The notes under the pieces are model-generated. The model ran no database searches. It was not told where the DNA came from and worked only from the letters and a program-made list of their open reading frames with translations. A stretch of 64,000 nt of DNA from Voacanga thouarsii (lineage: Eukaryota; Streptophyta; Magnoliopsida; Gentianales; Apocynaceae). The stretch is taken from assembly GCA_026120185.1 (NCBI GenBank), contig JANUWF010001218.1, positions 2,170,001-2,234,000 of the forward strand, given 5' to 3'. Below, piece by piece: positions 33,824 through 44,924 of the stretch. The position numbers and the translations under genes were made by a program. Position 1 is the first letter of the stretch, and every line of letters begins with the position of its first letter.

Positions 33824-34667
33824 GGTTCAAAGAGAACAGATGCCAACAAAAGTGGAGATGAATGGAGAGGAGGTGGCTGTTAAATCAAAGGATGGAGGCT
33901 AGGGATATTCCGTAAGTTACATGTCGTTTTAGATATATTCAAGTGGTCATGAATTATTTTTCTCTTATAATTGTCCTATTAAATCTAGTCGTTAGTTATT
34001 TTATATAGTATTTTAAAAAGTTAATTTAATTTTTTTTTCAAAAGTCTATAAATTTCAAAATTTCTTAATTAGTTTAGTGTACAAATTGCTAATGCGTACT
34101 ACTTTTAAAGAATCAAGTAATACATATTTTTAACTAAAGTTCTTTCACTATAATTCTTTCATGTTAAAAGTCCTTTCTTTCCTAGGTGATGAGATTCTTG
34201 AAAACGGAGCCACTCTTGCTTGCCACAACCATTTTCATATATTTTCATACTATTTGGTCACATTTGACAAAAACACAGACTAGAAACCATTGAAATCTAT
34301 GTATTAATTTTTAAAGGGAAAATGATTAAACTAACTTTATTAGTTCTCTAAAATAATTCATAAAACAATTAATATCAAATTTTCATAGGATAATAATGAT
34401 AATAGGAGAACGGGAAATAAAAAACAGACACACACGCATACATAATAAATTTATATTTAAAATTTTTAACATGACATGTAATTTGAAGGAGGAAAAAAAA
34501 AAAAGAACTTCAAATATAACTTAATTTTTCTGCTAACTTCAGTCTTCTCAGGTGGTAAAAAATAATAGATCTGAAAATATCTTTAACAAAAAAACTGCAA
34601 ACTCGTAACTTAATTTTTCCTGTGAATATTATTTTGGAAGCTATATGTTATTTGAAAAGATAGCTCT
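33824..34667. other. Spacer between the triplication and the RING locus
   Basis: A short frame at about 33826-33892 (REQMPTKVEMNGEEVAVKSK) could be the remnant of an exon, but nothing supports its family. The rest is AT-rich non-coding sequence. Confidence 0.4.
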
Positions 34668-34874
34668 TTACCAATCATTCACAAAGTCTCTGCAATCTTC
34701 GATCATTGCTTCATAAAAACGTTCTGAATTGCTTCCTTCATAAAAACGTTTCTTGAAACGTGTTCGGGTTTCCTTGCTTCTTTCACATGCTTGAGCAACC
34801 AGAATAAATAGCCCTCCGCCTCCATCATCTTCTTTCAGCCTTTCCCCTAGCTGAAGCTCAGTAAAATAGGCCAT
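34668..34874 (-). CDS. Small hypothetical protein, divergent to the RING gene
   Basis: This is a 68-codon frame with an ATG start. It is charged, with no membrane segment: GERLKEDDGGGG, then ACERSKETRTRFKKRFYEGS and RFYEAMIEDCRDFVNDW. I do not recognise a family. Composition looks protein-like and the repeated RFYE words (KRFYEGSNS, ERFYEAMIE) reflect a local direct repeat. Its ATG is only 28 bp from the RING gene ATG on the other strand, which leaves no room for separate promoters. It may be an antisense reading of the RING 5' region, an exon of a larger gene, or noise. Confidence 0.3.
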   Translation of the reverse strand: MAYFTELQLGERLKEDDGGGGLFILVAQACERSKETRTRFKKRFYEGSNSERFYEAMIEDCRDFVNDW

Positions 34875-34902
34875 TTTTGTTAGCTCTTCACTATTATTTC
34901 TG

Positions 34903-35319
34903 ATGTGGAGTCTACTGAATATCTTGAGATACTTATTACATGTAGCTACTCAACTGAAAGTGGCTACAGAATACCTCCTTCACCAATCCTTCTACTCATC
35001 CAGGCTCGACTTACAGAGAATTGTTGTCGGGGAGCTCGGCGTAAGGCTATTCGAGAGTCGGGAAGGGCCTGTAGAGGCAGCAGAATGTTCAATTTGCCTA
35101 TGCAAAATTGACGAAGGTGATGAAGTGAGAGAAATAAGATGTGATCATATCTTCCATAGGGTTTGCTTGGATAGGTGGCTTGGTCGGGGGCAGATAACTT
35201 GTCCGCTTTGTCGGAATCATCTCACCCTGCCTTTGCTGGCTGCGGAGACTAGCCAGGAGCTGCTGTTTAGGTTCTGCAGCTTTGAATCAAGTGAACGTGA
35301 CCGCTGGTGGATACGTTAA
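34903..35319 (+). CDS. RING-H2 finger protein, probable E3 ubiquitin ligase
   Basis: The product would pass ubiquitin from an E2 enzyme to target proteins. The 138-residue frame starts at ATG 34903 and ends at TAA 35317-35319 with no intron. A hydrophobic N-terminus (residues 1-20) could act as a membrane anchor, but it is weak. The RING-H2 zinc ligands are C62, C65, C80, H82, H85, C88, C100 and C103, with the E2-contact residue Trp (LDRWL) in place. The C-terminus ends ERDRWWIR. Its length and single exon fit the small plant RHA/BRH1-like RING-H2 group, though I cannot assign an orthologue. It is the only intact recognisable gene in the window and is more GC-rich than its surroundings. N-terminal truncation cannot be excluded. 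Confidence 0.88.
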   Translation: MWSLLNILRYLLHVATQLKVATEYLLHQSFYSSRLDLQRIVVGELGVRLFESREGPVEAAECSICLCKIDEGDEVREIRCDHIFHRVCLDRWLGRGQITCPLCRNHLTLPLLAAETSQELLFRFCSFESSERDRWWIR

Positions 35320-35599
35320 TATCATATGCCTGCAACTTCTTTATTAGTCTGTGCTGTATTTTTTATGGTAGAGGTGGTACCTATTCTGTATATTCTTCCC
35401 AGTTCAAGGGGATTTGGTAATTTAAAAAAAAAATTAAATTGCAACATAAAGAACTAAATAATTCATTTTTTTTTTTTTAAAAGTGTATGGTGGCAAAAAG
35501 GTATTTCACAAAATAGTAATTTTTAGACGTTTGATAATAATTAATTTGGCAAAAATAGTTTCAGCAAAAAAAAAATTAAAAAAGTAAGTTTCAAACTAA
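35320..35599. other. 3' flank of the RING gene
   Basis: AT-rich sequence that presumably holds the transcript end. No clear polyadenylation signal can be singled out. Confidence 0.4.
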
Positions 35600-35604
35600 C
35601 TAAA

Positions 35605-35932
35605 TGTTGGGATGGGCAACGGAAGCAACACACAAATATAAAGAAAAGAGGAAAGAAAATAAATAAATAAAACACAATACGAAAATTTAACATGGTTCGA
35701 TCTTTCAAATTGACCTATAACCACGACCCTGAAGGGAAACACTCCACTATATAATTTTTGAACGGACAAAATTACAAACCCTCACAAAATAACTCAAGGC
35801 CCAAAAATCTCCCAATTGATTAGGCTCAATGGGTTGGTGTACTCTCCCTAAAACAACACTAACTTATTTATAGGGAAAGCTTTCCTTACGCCTTTTTAAA
35901 TTATCCCATGTAGGATTGAGAAAAACTCAACA
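35605..35932 (-). repeat. C5 3' LTR
   Basis: Matches 37470-37797 base for base with scattered substitutions. It is preceded on the element strand by a purine-rich tract GAGAAAAGGGAGG. On the reverse strand CTATAAATAAG at about 35866-35876 is a likely TATA box. Confidence 0.9.
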
Positions 35933-35999
35933 AAACCTCCCTTTTCTCAATTTCCCAAATTACAACAGAATCTGAAAACCTAACTCTATTCCCAATCTT

Positions 36000-37292
36000 T
36001 GCAGTCTTCTTCTCTGTTGCTTCTTCCGTTTTACTTCCTTCAAGTTGTTTCTTTAAGGAATGATCATTAAGATGGTAGATGTTTTTGCTCTTTTTTCTTC
36101 CTTGCATAACCAGATAGTTCCCTTTGTATATTTTGCAAGACTTCCCAACTCCAACATACTTGTATCCTTTGTTGCCATCATACCTAATGAAATAATATTG
36201 ACACTAGAATCAGGAACATACTTTACATCAGGAAGTATTTTGACTTCATCATTGTGGAGCTGTAGGCAGAGTCATCCAACGCCTTCAATCTTCATCTTAG
36301 AGTTGTTTTCCATATTGATGTAGCCAAAATTCCCCAATTGCAAATCAACAAACATGTCTTGGTCCTTGCAAATATGCAAGTCTGACGCAGAATCCATTAT
36401 CTAATTTGAATACTTCTCATCAACAGTATTATTCAAACATCTCATCAATAATATATCATCGCCCACGATCATATTTGTAAAAGAATCACTTACTTTTGTC
36501 TTGCCCCTCATTTATTCTCTTAAAGCTTTTAAATTCTCTTTCATTTTTGGGCAATGACTTTGGATGTGACTAATCTCCCCACAGTAATAGCACTCAAGGT
36601 CACTATTATCACTTTAGTGGGATTTTCCTCTTCCTTGATCACCTCATCTTTGCTTCGACTTCTCCCTCTTCTCCAAATCTTTGTAACTAGTACTCGACTA
36701 TCTTCACAGTAATTTTCTTTTATCATCTGGTGATTTTTTTTTAACGACTTCGACACCTCATTCAATTGTAGTGTACTTTTTCCTACTAGCAGTGACTGCA
36801 CCAATGGTGTATAAGATTTGGGTAGAGAAGCTAACAAGAGCAATGCTTGCTCCGCATCTTCAATCTTCTCTCCTGAAATTTCAAGTCGAGATACTAACTC
36901 ATTAAATTTATTTATATGGTCAATAATGTTACCTCCTTTTTCCATCTTAAGCGATATAGATCCATCTTCATCATCAAATGGTTAGTCAGTGTCTTCAATA
37001 CATGATTTTTATCTAAAGTCTCCCACATCTTTTTAGGTGATATCTCTTTCAACACTATAACTTTAATATATGGAGCCAATGTTGACCAAATAGTACTGAC
37101 CGTCCTTTTCTGAATAATACTCCAATGTGAATCCTTCATACCTTCCGGTTTCTCATCTTCTAATGCAGAATCAAGACCCTACTGCACTAAATAGTCCTGA
37201 ATTGTGCATTGCCACAGAGTGAAGTCAATCTTTCTATCAAACAATGGAGGTAAAATCTCATTCTTCATATATGTAATATTTAAAGAATCCAT
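36000..37292 (-). pseudogene. C5 gag-protease pseudogene
   Basis: Gag starts at ATG 37292 (MDSLNITYMKNEILPPLFDR). It continues GMKDSHWSIIQKRTVSTIWS, LTNHLMMKMDLYRLR, then after a frameshift GGNIIDHINKFNELVSRLEI and LPKSYTPLVQSLL, the UBN2 gag core. The knuckle CYYCGEISHIQSHC lies at about 36550-36590. The protease segment MDSASDLHI, with D-S-A in place of D-S-G, lies near 36395. Stops are TAG after DYLVQ (a Gln is expected, about 37187) and TAG before IMDSA (a Trp is expected). No integrase or RT follows. Confidence 0.8.
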
Positions 37293-37455
37293 AATAAAAT
37301 ATCTTACCTCCCCGTGATACCAAAAAAAAAAAAAAAATTACCTCTTACTCAGAACTGCTGATGATGCACCTTCTGCTCCTTTTCTCCCCACCCTAAACCC
37401 AAACCTTACTCTTCTCCTAAGCCGGAACCTTTGCTCTTCTCCCAAGCCAAAACTA

Positions 37456-37467
37456 GGCTCGGTACCA
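37456..37467 (-). promoter_or_regulatory. C5 primer-binding site
   Basis: TGGTACCGAGCC on the reverse strand, two bases inside the 5' LTR, differs by two bases from the initiator tRNA-Met complement TGGTATCAGAGCC after alignment. Confidence 0.6.
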
Positions 37468-37469
37468 CT

Positions 37470-37797
37470 TGTTGGGATAGGCAACGGAAGCAATACACAA
37501 ATATAGAAAAAAAAGGAAAGAAAATAAATAAATAAAACATAATACAAAAATTTAACGTGGTTCGGTCTCTCAATTAGACCTACATCCACGACTCCGAAGG
37601 GAAACACTCCACTATGTAATTTTTGGACGGACAAAATTACAAACCCTCATAAAATAACTCAAGGCCTAAAAATCTCCCAATTTATTAGATTCAATGAGTT
37701 TGTGTACTCTCCCTAAAACAACACTAACTTATTTATAGAGAAAGCTTTTCTTATCCCTTTTTAAATTATCGCATGTGGGATTGAGAAAAACTCAATA
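37470..37797 (-). repeat. C5 5' LTR
   Basis: 328 bp, the same length as the other LTR. Its first bases are TA instead of TG on the element strand. The remaining differences from the 3' LTR are mostly transitions. Confidence 0.9.
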
Positions 37798-38074
37798 CTA
37801 AATACATTGGCAAATTTCAAATATATATTACTTGAGTGTATACTATCCAGCGGTACAATTTTTTTTCCCAACAATCAAATGAAAGAAAAAGCATGTATTC
37901 TGCTTTGTTTTTCGCTAACTCTAAAGTTTTTTGTTTTCTTTTGGCTTTATAATTGTATTAAGAGAAAGAAATAAGGAGGAAAAAAGAACTACTGAGGTAA
38001 ATACTATTTTTCAAGGATTAATATAGTTTTTATATGTTTTGCTTTATTTTCTGATTAATTTATGTTTTGAAGAA

Positions 38075-38080
<6 letters not shown>

Positions 38081-38133
<53 letters not shown>
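38081..38133. repeat. (TA)n(CA)n microsatellite
   Basis: TA repeats pass into CA repeats about 35 bp upstream of the CACTA element. Confidence 0.95.
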
Positions 38134-38179
38134 TTTTAATCCTTATATGAAGAACAGAATGGTAACACTATAGGAAAAT

Positions 38180-39005
38180 TAGCTTTTTGCAACGGCCAAA
38201 AACCATCGCAAAACCGTCGCTGACCCAATTTGCGATGGTTTTGGCCATCGCAAATTGCAACAGCCAAGACAAACCGTCGCTATTTGCGACGGTTTTTGCA
38301 AGGGCAAGAAAAAACCATCGTCATTTGTGACGATTTTGCGATGAATATTTTTTGTCAAACTTCGACAAAGAAGCAAATTTGCTATTGTTTTGCCACGAAA
38401 TACATTGGTCCATAACAAAATCTTCGCAAATTACGACGGCTTTGCGAGGATCTTTGTAAAACCATCGCTAATTGCGAGAGACAAGGCCCTTGCAAAATCA
38501 TCTCAAATTGCGAGGGACTTGGCCTTCACAAAACCGTCACAAATTGCGAGGGTTTTGCGAGGGATGTGTTAACCCCCCAAGTTGTGGCCATTGCAAAATC
38601 ATCGCAAATTGCGATAGTTTTGAGAAGGACTTTTTCGGCCCTCGCAAATGTGAGAGTTTTGCGAGAGACTTTTTACCTAAAGCCGTGGCCCTCACAAAAC
38701 CCTCGCAAATTGCGACAATTTTGCGATGGACTTTTCTACCCAAGCAAAGTGACCGTCGCAAATTGCAAGGGTTTTGCGAGGGATTTTTTTCCCCCCAAAA
38801 CTTAGCCTTCCAAAATCGTCGCAAATTGCAAGGGTTTTGCAAGGGATACAAAATTTGTGACGATTTTGCAAGGAATTTTTATGCCCTTGCAAAATCGTCG
38901 CAATTTGCAAGGGTTATCGTCGCCATCGCAAAATCGTCACAGTTTGGGACGAAGTTTTCTAGCCCTCACTAAATCGTCACAAATTGCGAGGATTTTGCGA
39001 TGATT
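38180..39005. repeat. CACTA left subterminal repeat region
   Basis: More than 20 copies of words such as TTGCGAGGGTTTTGCGA, CCGTCGCAAATTGC and their inverts. Open frames here (for example 38472-38972) are by-products of the repeat. Confidence 0.9.
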
Positions 39006-39265
39006 TTTTTATTTTTCTATTATTGTATTTATTTTAAATTATTAGTTCCCTGTAAATTAATCCTGAAACACTACACAAACAAATGTCAAAACTATGTTCA
39101 TAATCTAAAAAATAATGTAAAAAATTGAAACTAAGCCCGAATAAATATAATTAAAATACTGAAACATAATATAATATAAATACATAATAAGTATCTAAAA
39201 AAGTAAAATAATTCACAGAAATAAATAACAGTGTATAAAGAGTATAGAAATAAATACAACAAAGT

Positions 39266-40932
39266 CTATGTAGCTAAAGAATGAGTAGCTGCACAAGGGG
39301 GTGGAAGAGAGGAACGAGAGCCCCTACGTGGGCCTAAGTGCTTATCAGCTGGATCAAATCCATCGTCAGCATTGGGATCTTCATCTTCAACATTAGCAGC
39401 TACTATACGCGTTTCTATCTCCTCTATGGATGGCATAGATGGTGCAAGAATGCCCACCTTGTCCAACATAGCTGCCATCCAACCACCAAACGCAGAGTGT
39501 TGTTGCCTCATGAAGTCCCGGTACAAGTCTATTTGTCGATTGAACTTCCGCTAAGCCTGCTGAACCCTTTGCTCTACTAGATGCCCGATATCAGCTGGTG
39601 TAGTGGAAGATGTATGCGGTCCACTTTGAGACAATCTAGATCGAACCTATGTCGCCTTTGAGCCTAACCCATAAACTCGTCCCCTTTTGAACCCACCTTG
39701 TGCCTTTATGAATATGGTTTTTTCATCAAAAAGAACAACAGAGTTTACGGAGTCATTAGACTCGGACTGAGGAGTGCTCTGTATAAGATTTCGCATGTCA
39801 TCCTAAAAAAAAAAAAAGAATCGTCAGTAGTAAATATCAAACTAAAATACAAATTCCACGCAATATAAAGAAATATAAACATATTTAATATATATACTAC
39901 CAAAGTCTGGCGAGATCGCTCACTGACAAACTAGCCCTTTTGTGGCCCACTCTGAAAGACATGTAATGTCTCAAACATGTCTGTATAGCTGAAAGAACTC
40001 CCCTCCTTGGCCTGCTACATTTATGTTAACAAAACACAATTATTACAATCTTATATAAATTTGTTTCAAAGCAATTTAGAATAATAAATAATTAAGTGGA
40101 AATGAACTACCAAACGGTCCTCGTGTTCTGTGAACGAGATAGACCCTCCAGTATGGGTGTAGCTATTTTCGAGATTCTTTTTGTTAGTAGATGAGAGCTT
40201 CTAATACTTCTCTGAACTTTAATACTTGCAAATGTCATTCCAATACTAAGCCTATATCCAATGAGAACATACCCAACCATCCCTCTTCCTAAGCCTAGAC
40301 ATTATGTCCAAAAATCGCGTCCAACACTTCTTTTCCCAAATTAATCAAATTTGGAAAGTGTACTCATCCTTCCACCGAAAATATTTTTGCATGATCACAA
40401 TTAAGAATTCTGATTAACATATAACATAGCACTTAGACAACAAAAAATACTCAAAAATTGCTTACCCCAAATTCTTGAAACCATATGTCTCGCATCGTTA
40501 TCAGGACGTGCATGTATGTCGGATACGAACCAGTGAAGTACTGCTATATTATATTTGAAATTTCTCGGACATATTTGTCTGAGCCGGTGAACCTATTTTT
40601 GGTGCAATGACAATGTACAATAGAGTTATGTTAATCTCCAAAAAAAATAATAATAATTGAACTAATACTTAACATATTACAAAGTATGAATATGTTACTT
40701 ACCCGTTTCCCCATGGAACAATCCAAGGTTGGGAGTCCGAAAGTTACCACCCAATAGAATGCGAAGCTGAAGTAGCGGATGATTGAAAAGTTAGGGATGG
40801 TACTCCCTCGTCTCCAACAGAGCCATGTAAAGATCGAGGCACTGAAAGCCGAGGTAGCTGAGTAGGGGATGGAGTATAAGGCTCCTAACCCTCTTGACTC
40901 CCCTCCCTCAATGACCCTTCATTAAAAGACAT
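39266..40932 (-). pseudogene. TNP1-like En/Spm transposase-associated gene (Transposase_24 type)
   Basis: The protein family binds CACTA subterminal repeats. Likely exons are 40932-40703 (ATG; ends before GTAAGT), about 40615-40466 (ends before GTAAGC), about 40410-40112, 40012-39901 and 39802-39266. Motifs are FTGSDKYVREISNII, LIWEKKCWTRFLDIMSRLR, THTGGSISFTEHEDRL (the family's GGSISF box), SYTDMFETLHVFQSG with FVSERSR, then KRGRVYGLGSKA, and a C-terminal helix-rich part RDFMRQQHSAFGGWMAAMLD. Many stops occur in all but the last exon. Exon borders come from splice signals by eye and may be off by some bases. Confidence 0.75.
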
Positions 40933-41144
40933 TGCTAAAGGAGATGGAAAAAGAAAAATGAGTAACCAATAAAGACTGAGGACACTTCAAAAGAATGATG
41001 TAAGTAACCGAGAATAAAAATGATAAAAGAATAATAACATTAAAACGTTATATATATTCGCTAGTTTAAAGCAATACAATAATAGTATGATAACGATGGA
41101 TATGTCAAAATAAACATTGTCACTGTAAATTGAATTTTAAAAAA

Positions 41145-41356
41145 AAAATTGACAGAGTCTCCCCTATAATTAGACATTTTCCAGGCACAAGGCCACCTCA
41201 AGATTTAACAATCAAAATGCTGTTACAAACAACAAAGATAGAATTTTCAAATATAAAAAAATCCAAAAGGTAACTAGGGGTAATCATCCATTACCCAAGA
41301 GGAGTGATCACCTATCACTTACGAGGAATGATCACCCATCACTCACGGGGTTCCAA
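41145..41356. repeat. CACTA internal duplication, segment a (copy 1)
   Basis: Begins TTGACAGAGTCTCCCCTA and ends ATCACCCATCACTCACGGGG. It is repeated at 43085-43282. Confidence 0.85.
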
Positions 41357-41904
41357 TTATTATGTTAGATATAGTTAAAATCAAGCCAAAAAAATTATAA
41401 ATGCCTCTGTCCTTGTGAATTATCTGTCAATATAGCAACAATACACTATATAAATTACCTTGTTGTTTACACCACAAAAGAATATAATAAGGACTAATAA
41501 AAGAATCATATGGGTAGCAAGCATGTATATGGATACACCATATAACCAATACAATGACATTTGTATAACACCAGACATAGATATAGCCACCTTATGTTTT
41601 ATCTATCTCTTTTCCTCCGGCCTGTGCAAGTCTAAACAAAAGATTCCTACAAAAATAAAAGGAAATGAGATTCCCGACAATTAGACAAAATTAATTTAAA
41701 AAATTGTATGTGATGGAATTTAAAATAAAAGAAATTAAAAGATTTTGAAATATAAAACAAATAATAATAAGAATTGAAATTCTCTAATAAAAAAATTTTA
41801 ATTTTGACAAAAGGAGTAGTCATATGACTCCATTATCTAACAAAATAAGGTCTAAAACATAGAATATACACTCATATTACTCAAAAGGAGGATGAGATAA
41901 TCGT

Positions 41905-42025
41905 TGTGGGTTGTGATTATGTGATTAGAAGAGATTGTTGCACCACATGATTAGAATAGTAATATTATTGTTACTTTTGATACTTAAATGATTATCATTA
42001 TTTTATTATTCCTACTATTATTAAC
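41905..42025. repeat. CACTA internal duplication, segment b (copy 1)
   Basis: Contains TTGTGATTATGTGATTAGAA and GTAATATTATTGTTACTTTT. It is repeated at 42787-42910. Confidence 0.85.
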
Positions 42026-42035
42026 ATTGTTATTT

Positions 42036-42165
<130 letters not shown>

Positions 42166-42786
42166 TAGTCCTATTCTTATTGTTATTAGCAATGTTTTTT
42201 TATTATTCCTAAGTATGAAAAAAAATTCTTTATAGAAAATTCTTTACCAATGAACATTCAATGAGAAAAATAAGTGATTCACATAAGAAGTCTTGTGAAT
42301 GGAATGTGAGCAAAGTAAATAGGGAAATGAAGAGAAAAATGGCTAAGTCATATAGACATTATCTTATTCAAACGTACAAAAATTTGGTATACCACTCGTA
42401 TGTATAAAAGACGTGAGAAGTTTTCAAGAAAAGTTTGGTATAAACATTATCTTTATTCTCCCTTTGAGTCTCATACTAGTCCTCCTTCACATTAAGTGGT
42501 TCATGAAATGTGAAATTCCAAGAAAAATCCACAGCCATAAAGTTTATATTAGTTTAAACTCTCTCTAGATTTCGTATATATTTAAATGGTTCATTTTCCT
42601 TCACGTATACTATAGGTTCATTGGGCAAATGAAATTGCTCAAATTTTGTTATTAACTAATTGGTAGCTTAAGATGTTGATGACCAAAAACTTGCTAGCAA
42701 AACATTTATGTAGCTTATATGAGCAAATATAAACTAATTGATCTCTAGGACTTTTGAATAAGTGTGATATAACGTAGCTTATATGG

Positions 42787-43282
42787 ATTGTGATTATGTG
42801 ATTAGAAGAGATTGTTGCACCATATGATTAGAATAGTAATATTATTGTTACTTTTGATACTTACATTATTATCATTATTTTATTATTCCTACTATTATTA
42901 ACATTCATATTTTATATGATATTATTATTATTACTCATTTTATTAGTCCCATTATTATTGTTATTAGCAATGTTAATTTTAATAATATTATTATTATGGG
43001 ATATATACTCATGTTCAATTGAATAATACACTCCAAGATAAGGGTAGTTATTCTACTCCACAATAAATAATGGCAGATTTTGAAATAAATTTGACAGAGT
43101 CTCCCCTAGAAATTAGACATTTTCTAGGCACAAAGCCACCTCAAAATTTGACAATCAAAATGCAATTGCAAACAACAAAGACAGATCATTCATTTATAGG
43201 AAAAAAAAAAAACAAAAGGAAACTAGGGGTAATCACCCATTACCCAGAAGAAGTAATCACCCATTACTCACGGGGAATCCAA
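42787..43282. repeat. CACTA internal duplication, segments b and a (copy 2)
   Basis: Segment b (42787-42910) now comes before segment a (43085-43282), the reverse of the order in copy 1. Orientation is unchanged. Confidence 0.8.
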
Positions 43283-43524
43283 CATTTGAATTCAACACCA
43301 AGGCAATTTATATGAAATTATCCCTTTTCTAAAGAAGTTTTTGATGAAATTTAGCCTACTACGATCAATGCAGCAGAAATCATAGGACAATGGGAATAAT
43401 AAACTACTTTTAAAAGTTTCTATAAGAGAAAAAAAATTAAAAATTATTAACAATACACACTGAAGAAGAAGAATACAACATACTAAAATAACCAAGCAGC
43501 TCAACATTTTTTACACAACATGGA

Positions 43525-43525
<1 letters not shown>

Positions 43526-43559
<34 letters not shown>
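43526..43559. repeat. (GT)n microsatellite
   Basis: About 17 GT units. Confidence 0.95.
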
Positions 43560-43560
<1 letters not shown>

Positions 43561-43729
43561 CAATTGATTCAACTATAATGAATATTCTATATCAGACAAA
43601 ACACGGGTAAAATCCAAAAAAAAAAATAAAAATGGTGAAGTCTTACAGTTTGGTGAATTAATTCAAAAGTTGGTGAAGCAGCTTCAGCTTCACCAGTAGC
43701 ATAAGAATGGAGCTTCAGTGGTAGCAAGA

Positions 43730-44075
43730 AATTGGCATGGGTGGGCACCTGCTGTGGGGTGGGGCGTAGCACCATGGGGTTGTGGGGGTGGGATCCGTAG
43801 GGGGTTGGGGCTGTGGGGATGGGGGCTGTGGGGGAGGGCGCTAGTCGGTAGAGGGGGGCCCGGGCCGGAGAGGGGGCCGGTGGAGGGGGGCGGGGCTACG
43901 GGCTGGGGAGGTATAGGCTGGAGGGGGGCACTGCGGGAAGGGGAGCGGGCTGGGGAGGTGTGGCGGGAGGGGGCAACGGGGAGCGCCGAGTAGGGGGGCT
44001 CGGGATGGGGGGCGTTACGGGAGGGGGGGCAGTAGCTGTGGGCACGAGAAGGGGGGTGGGGGGTAGTGGGTAGCA
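43730..44075. repeat. G-rich island within the CACTA
   Basis: About 345 bp with dozens of runs of 3-7 G on the forward strand (GGGGGCTGTGGGGGAGGG and similar) in otherwise AT-rich DNA. Several quadruplex-type motifs are possible. The reverse strand gives Pro/Ser-rich frames without an ATG, so a gene is not called; an exon of the CACTA gene is conceivable. Confidence 0.85.
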
Positions 44076-44225
44076 AAAGAAGAAGAGTGTGAGGAAGAAG
44101 GAGGGAAAAAAAAAAGTGGAAATTTTCATAGTGTAGGAAATGTATAGTTTAAAAAAAAAAAATCCTAGCTATTTCATCGCAATTTGTGATGAATAAATAA
44201 AACTCTCACTAATTTCTCACAAATT

Positions 44226-44600
44226 GATACGAAGAATATTATAAATCGATTTCTACATTACAATGTTTACCATTTTTTTCAGTGATCTCAATAATAATAG
44301 CAGCATTTAAATTATTTTTCTTTATATATTTTACTTTATACACCACTTAACCAAATGGATAAATAAAAAAAATAGACATATGTATATACATAGCTATATA
44401 GTATAATATATATTAACATATAGGAAACGAAGAACATTACAAACCAATCTTTACATTACAATTTTCACCATTTTTTTAGTGATCTCGACAATAATAACAG
44501 TATTTGAATTATTTTTCTTTATATATTTACTTTATACACCACTTAATCAAAGTAATATATCAAAAAATTCGATATATGTATATACATACCTACATGTTAT

Positions 44601-44620
<20 letters not shown>
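44226..44620. repeat. Direct repeat, two units of ~200 bp
   Basis: 44226-44425 and 44428-44620 share TTACATTACAATTTTCACCA-like starts, AATTATTTTTCTTTATATAT and TTTATACACCACTTAA. No coding signal. Confidence 0.8.
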
Positions 44621-44639
<19 letters not shown>

Positions 44640-44924
44640 TAAACCAAAGAGATACCTATATACATTGTATACTACATAAGCATATATATATACTTATATA
44701 TTAAAGTAAGTATATAACATAATATAATTGACTATATATATTTACTTATGTAATACATTAGGTGTATAACATAACATAATTACATATACAAAATTATAAT
44801 AAAATGCACAATTTGAGATACGTTATTACAAATATTTCAGTAAATTTGTCAAAATACACTACTACACAAACACATAAATAAAAATTAAAAAATTTTTAAA
44901 AATATAGATTAAACCCTATTTTGT

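Larger units (their letters stand above)
35605..37797 (-). mobile_element. C5: miniature Ty1/copia element (gag and protease only)
   Basis: Two 328-bp LTRs (35605-35932 and 37470-37797) flank a 1,537-bp interior. Both sides carry the 5-bp target duplication ctaaa (35600-35604 and 37798-37802). The LTRs start TGTTGAGTTTTTCTCAATC and end CTATCCCAACA on the reverse strand. The interior holds gag, a zinc knuckle and the start of protease, then goes to the polypurine tract with no integrase or RT. It must have moved with enzymes from another copy, or it arose by deletion after insertion. Confidence 0.92.

Noticed and set aside
38472..38972. 166-codon forward frame and its overlapping reverse frames
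   Set aside because: They are made by the GCGA-type subterminal repeats of the CACTA element, which are open in several frames at once.
43690..44129. Pro-rich reverse-strand frames
   Set aside because: No ATG start, composition dictated by the G-rich island, and no domain. Kept only as a remark that an exon is possible.
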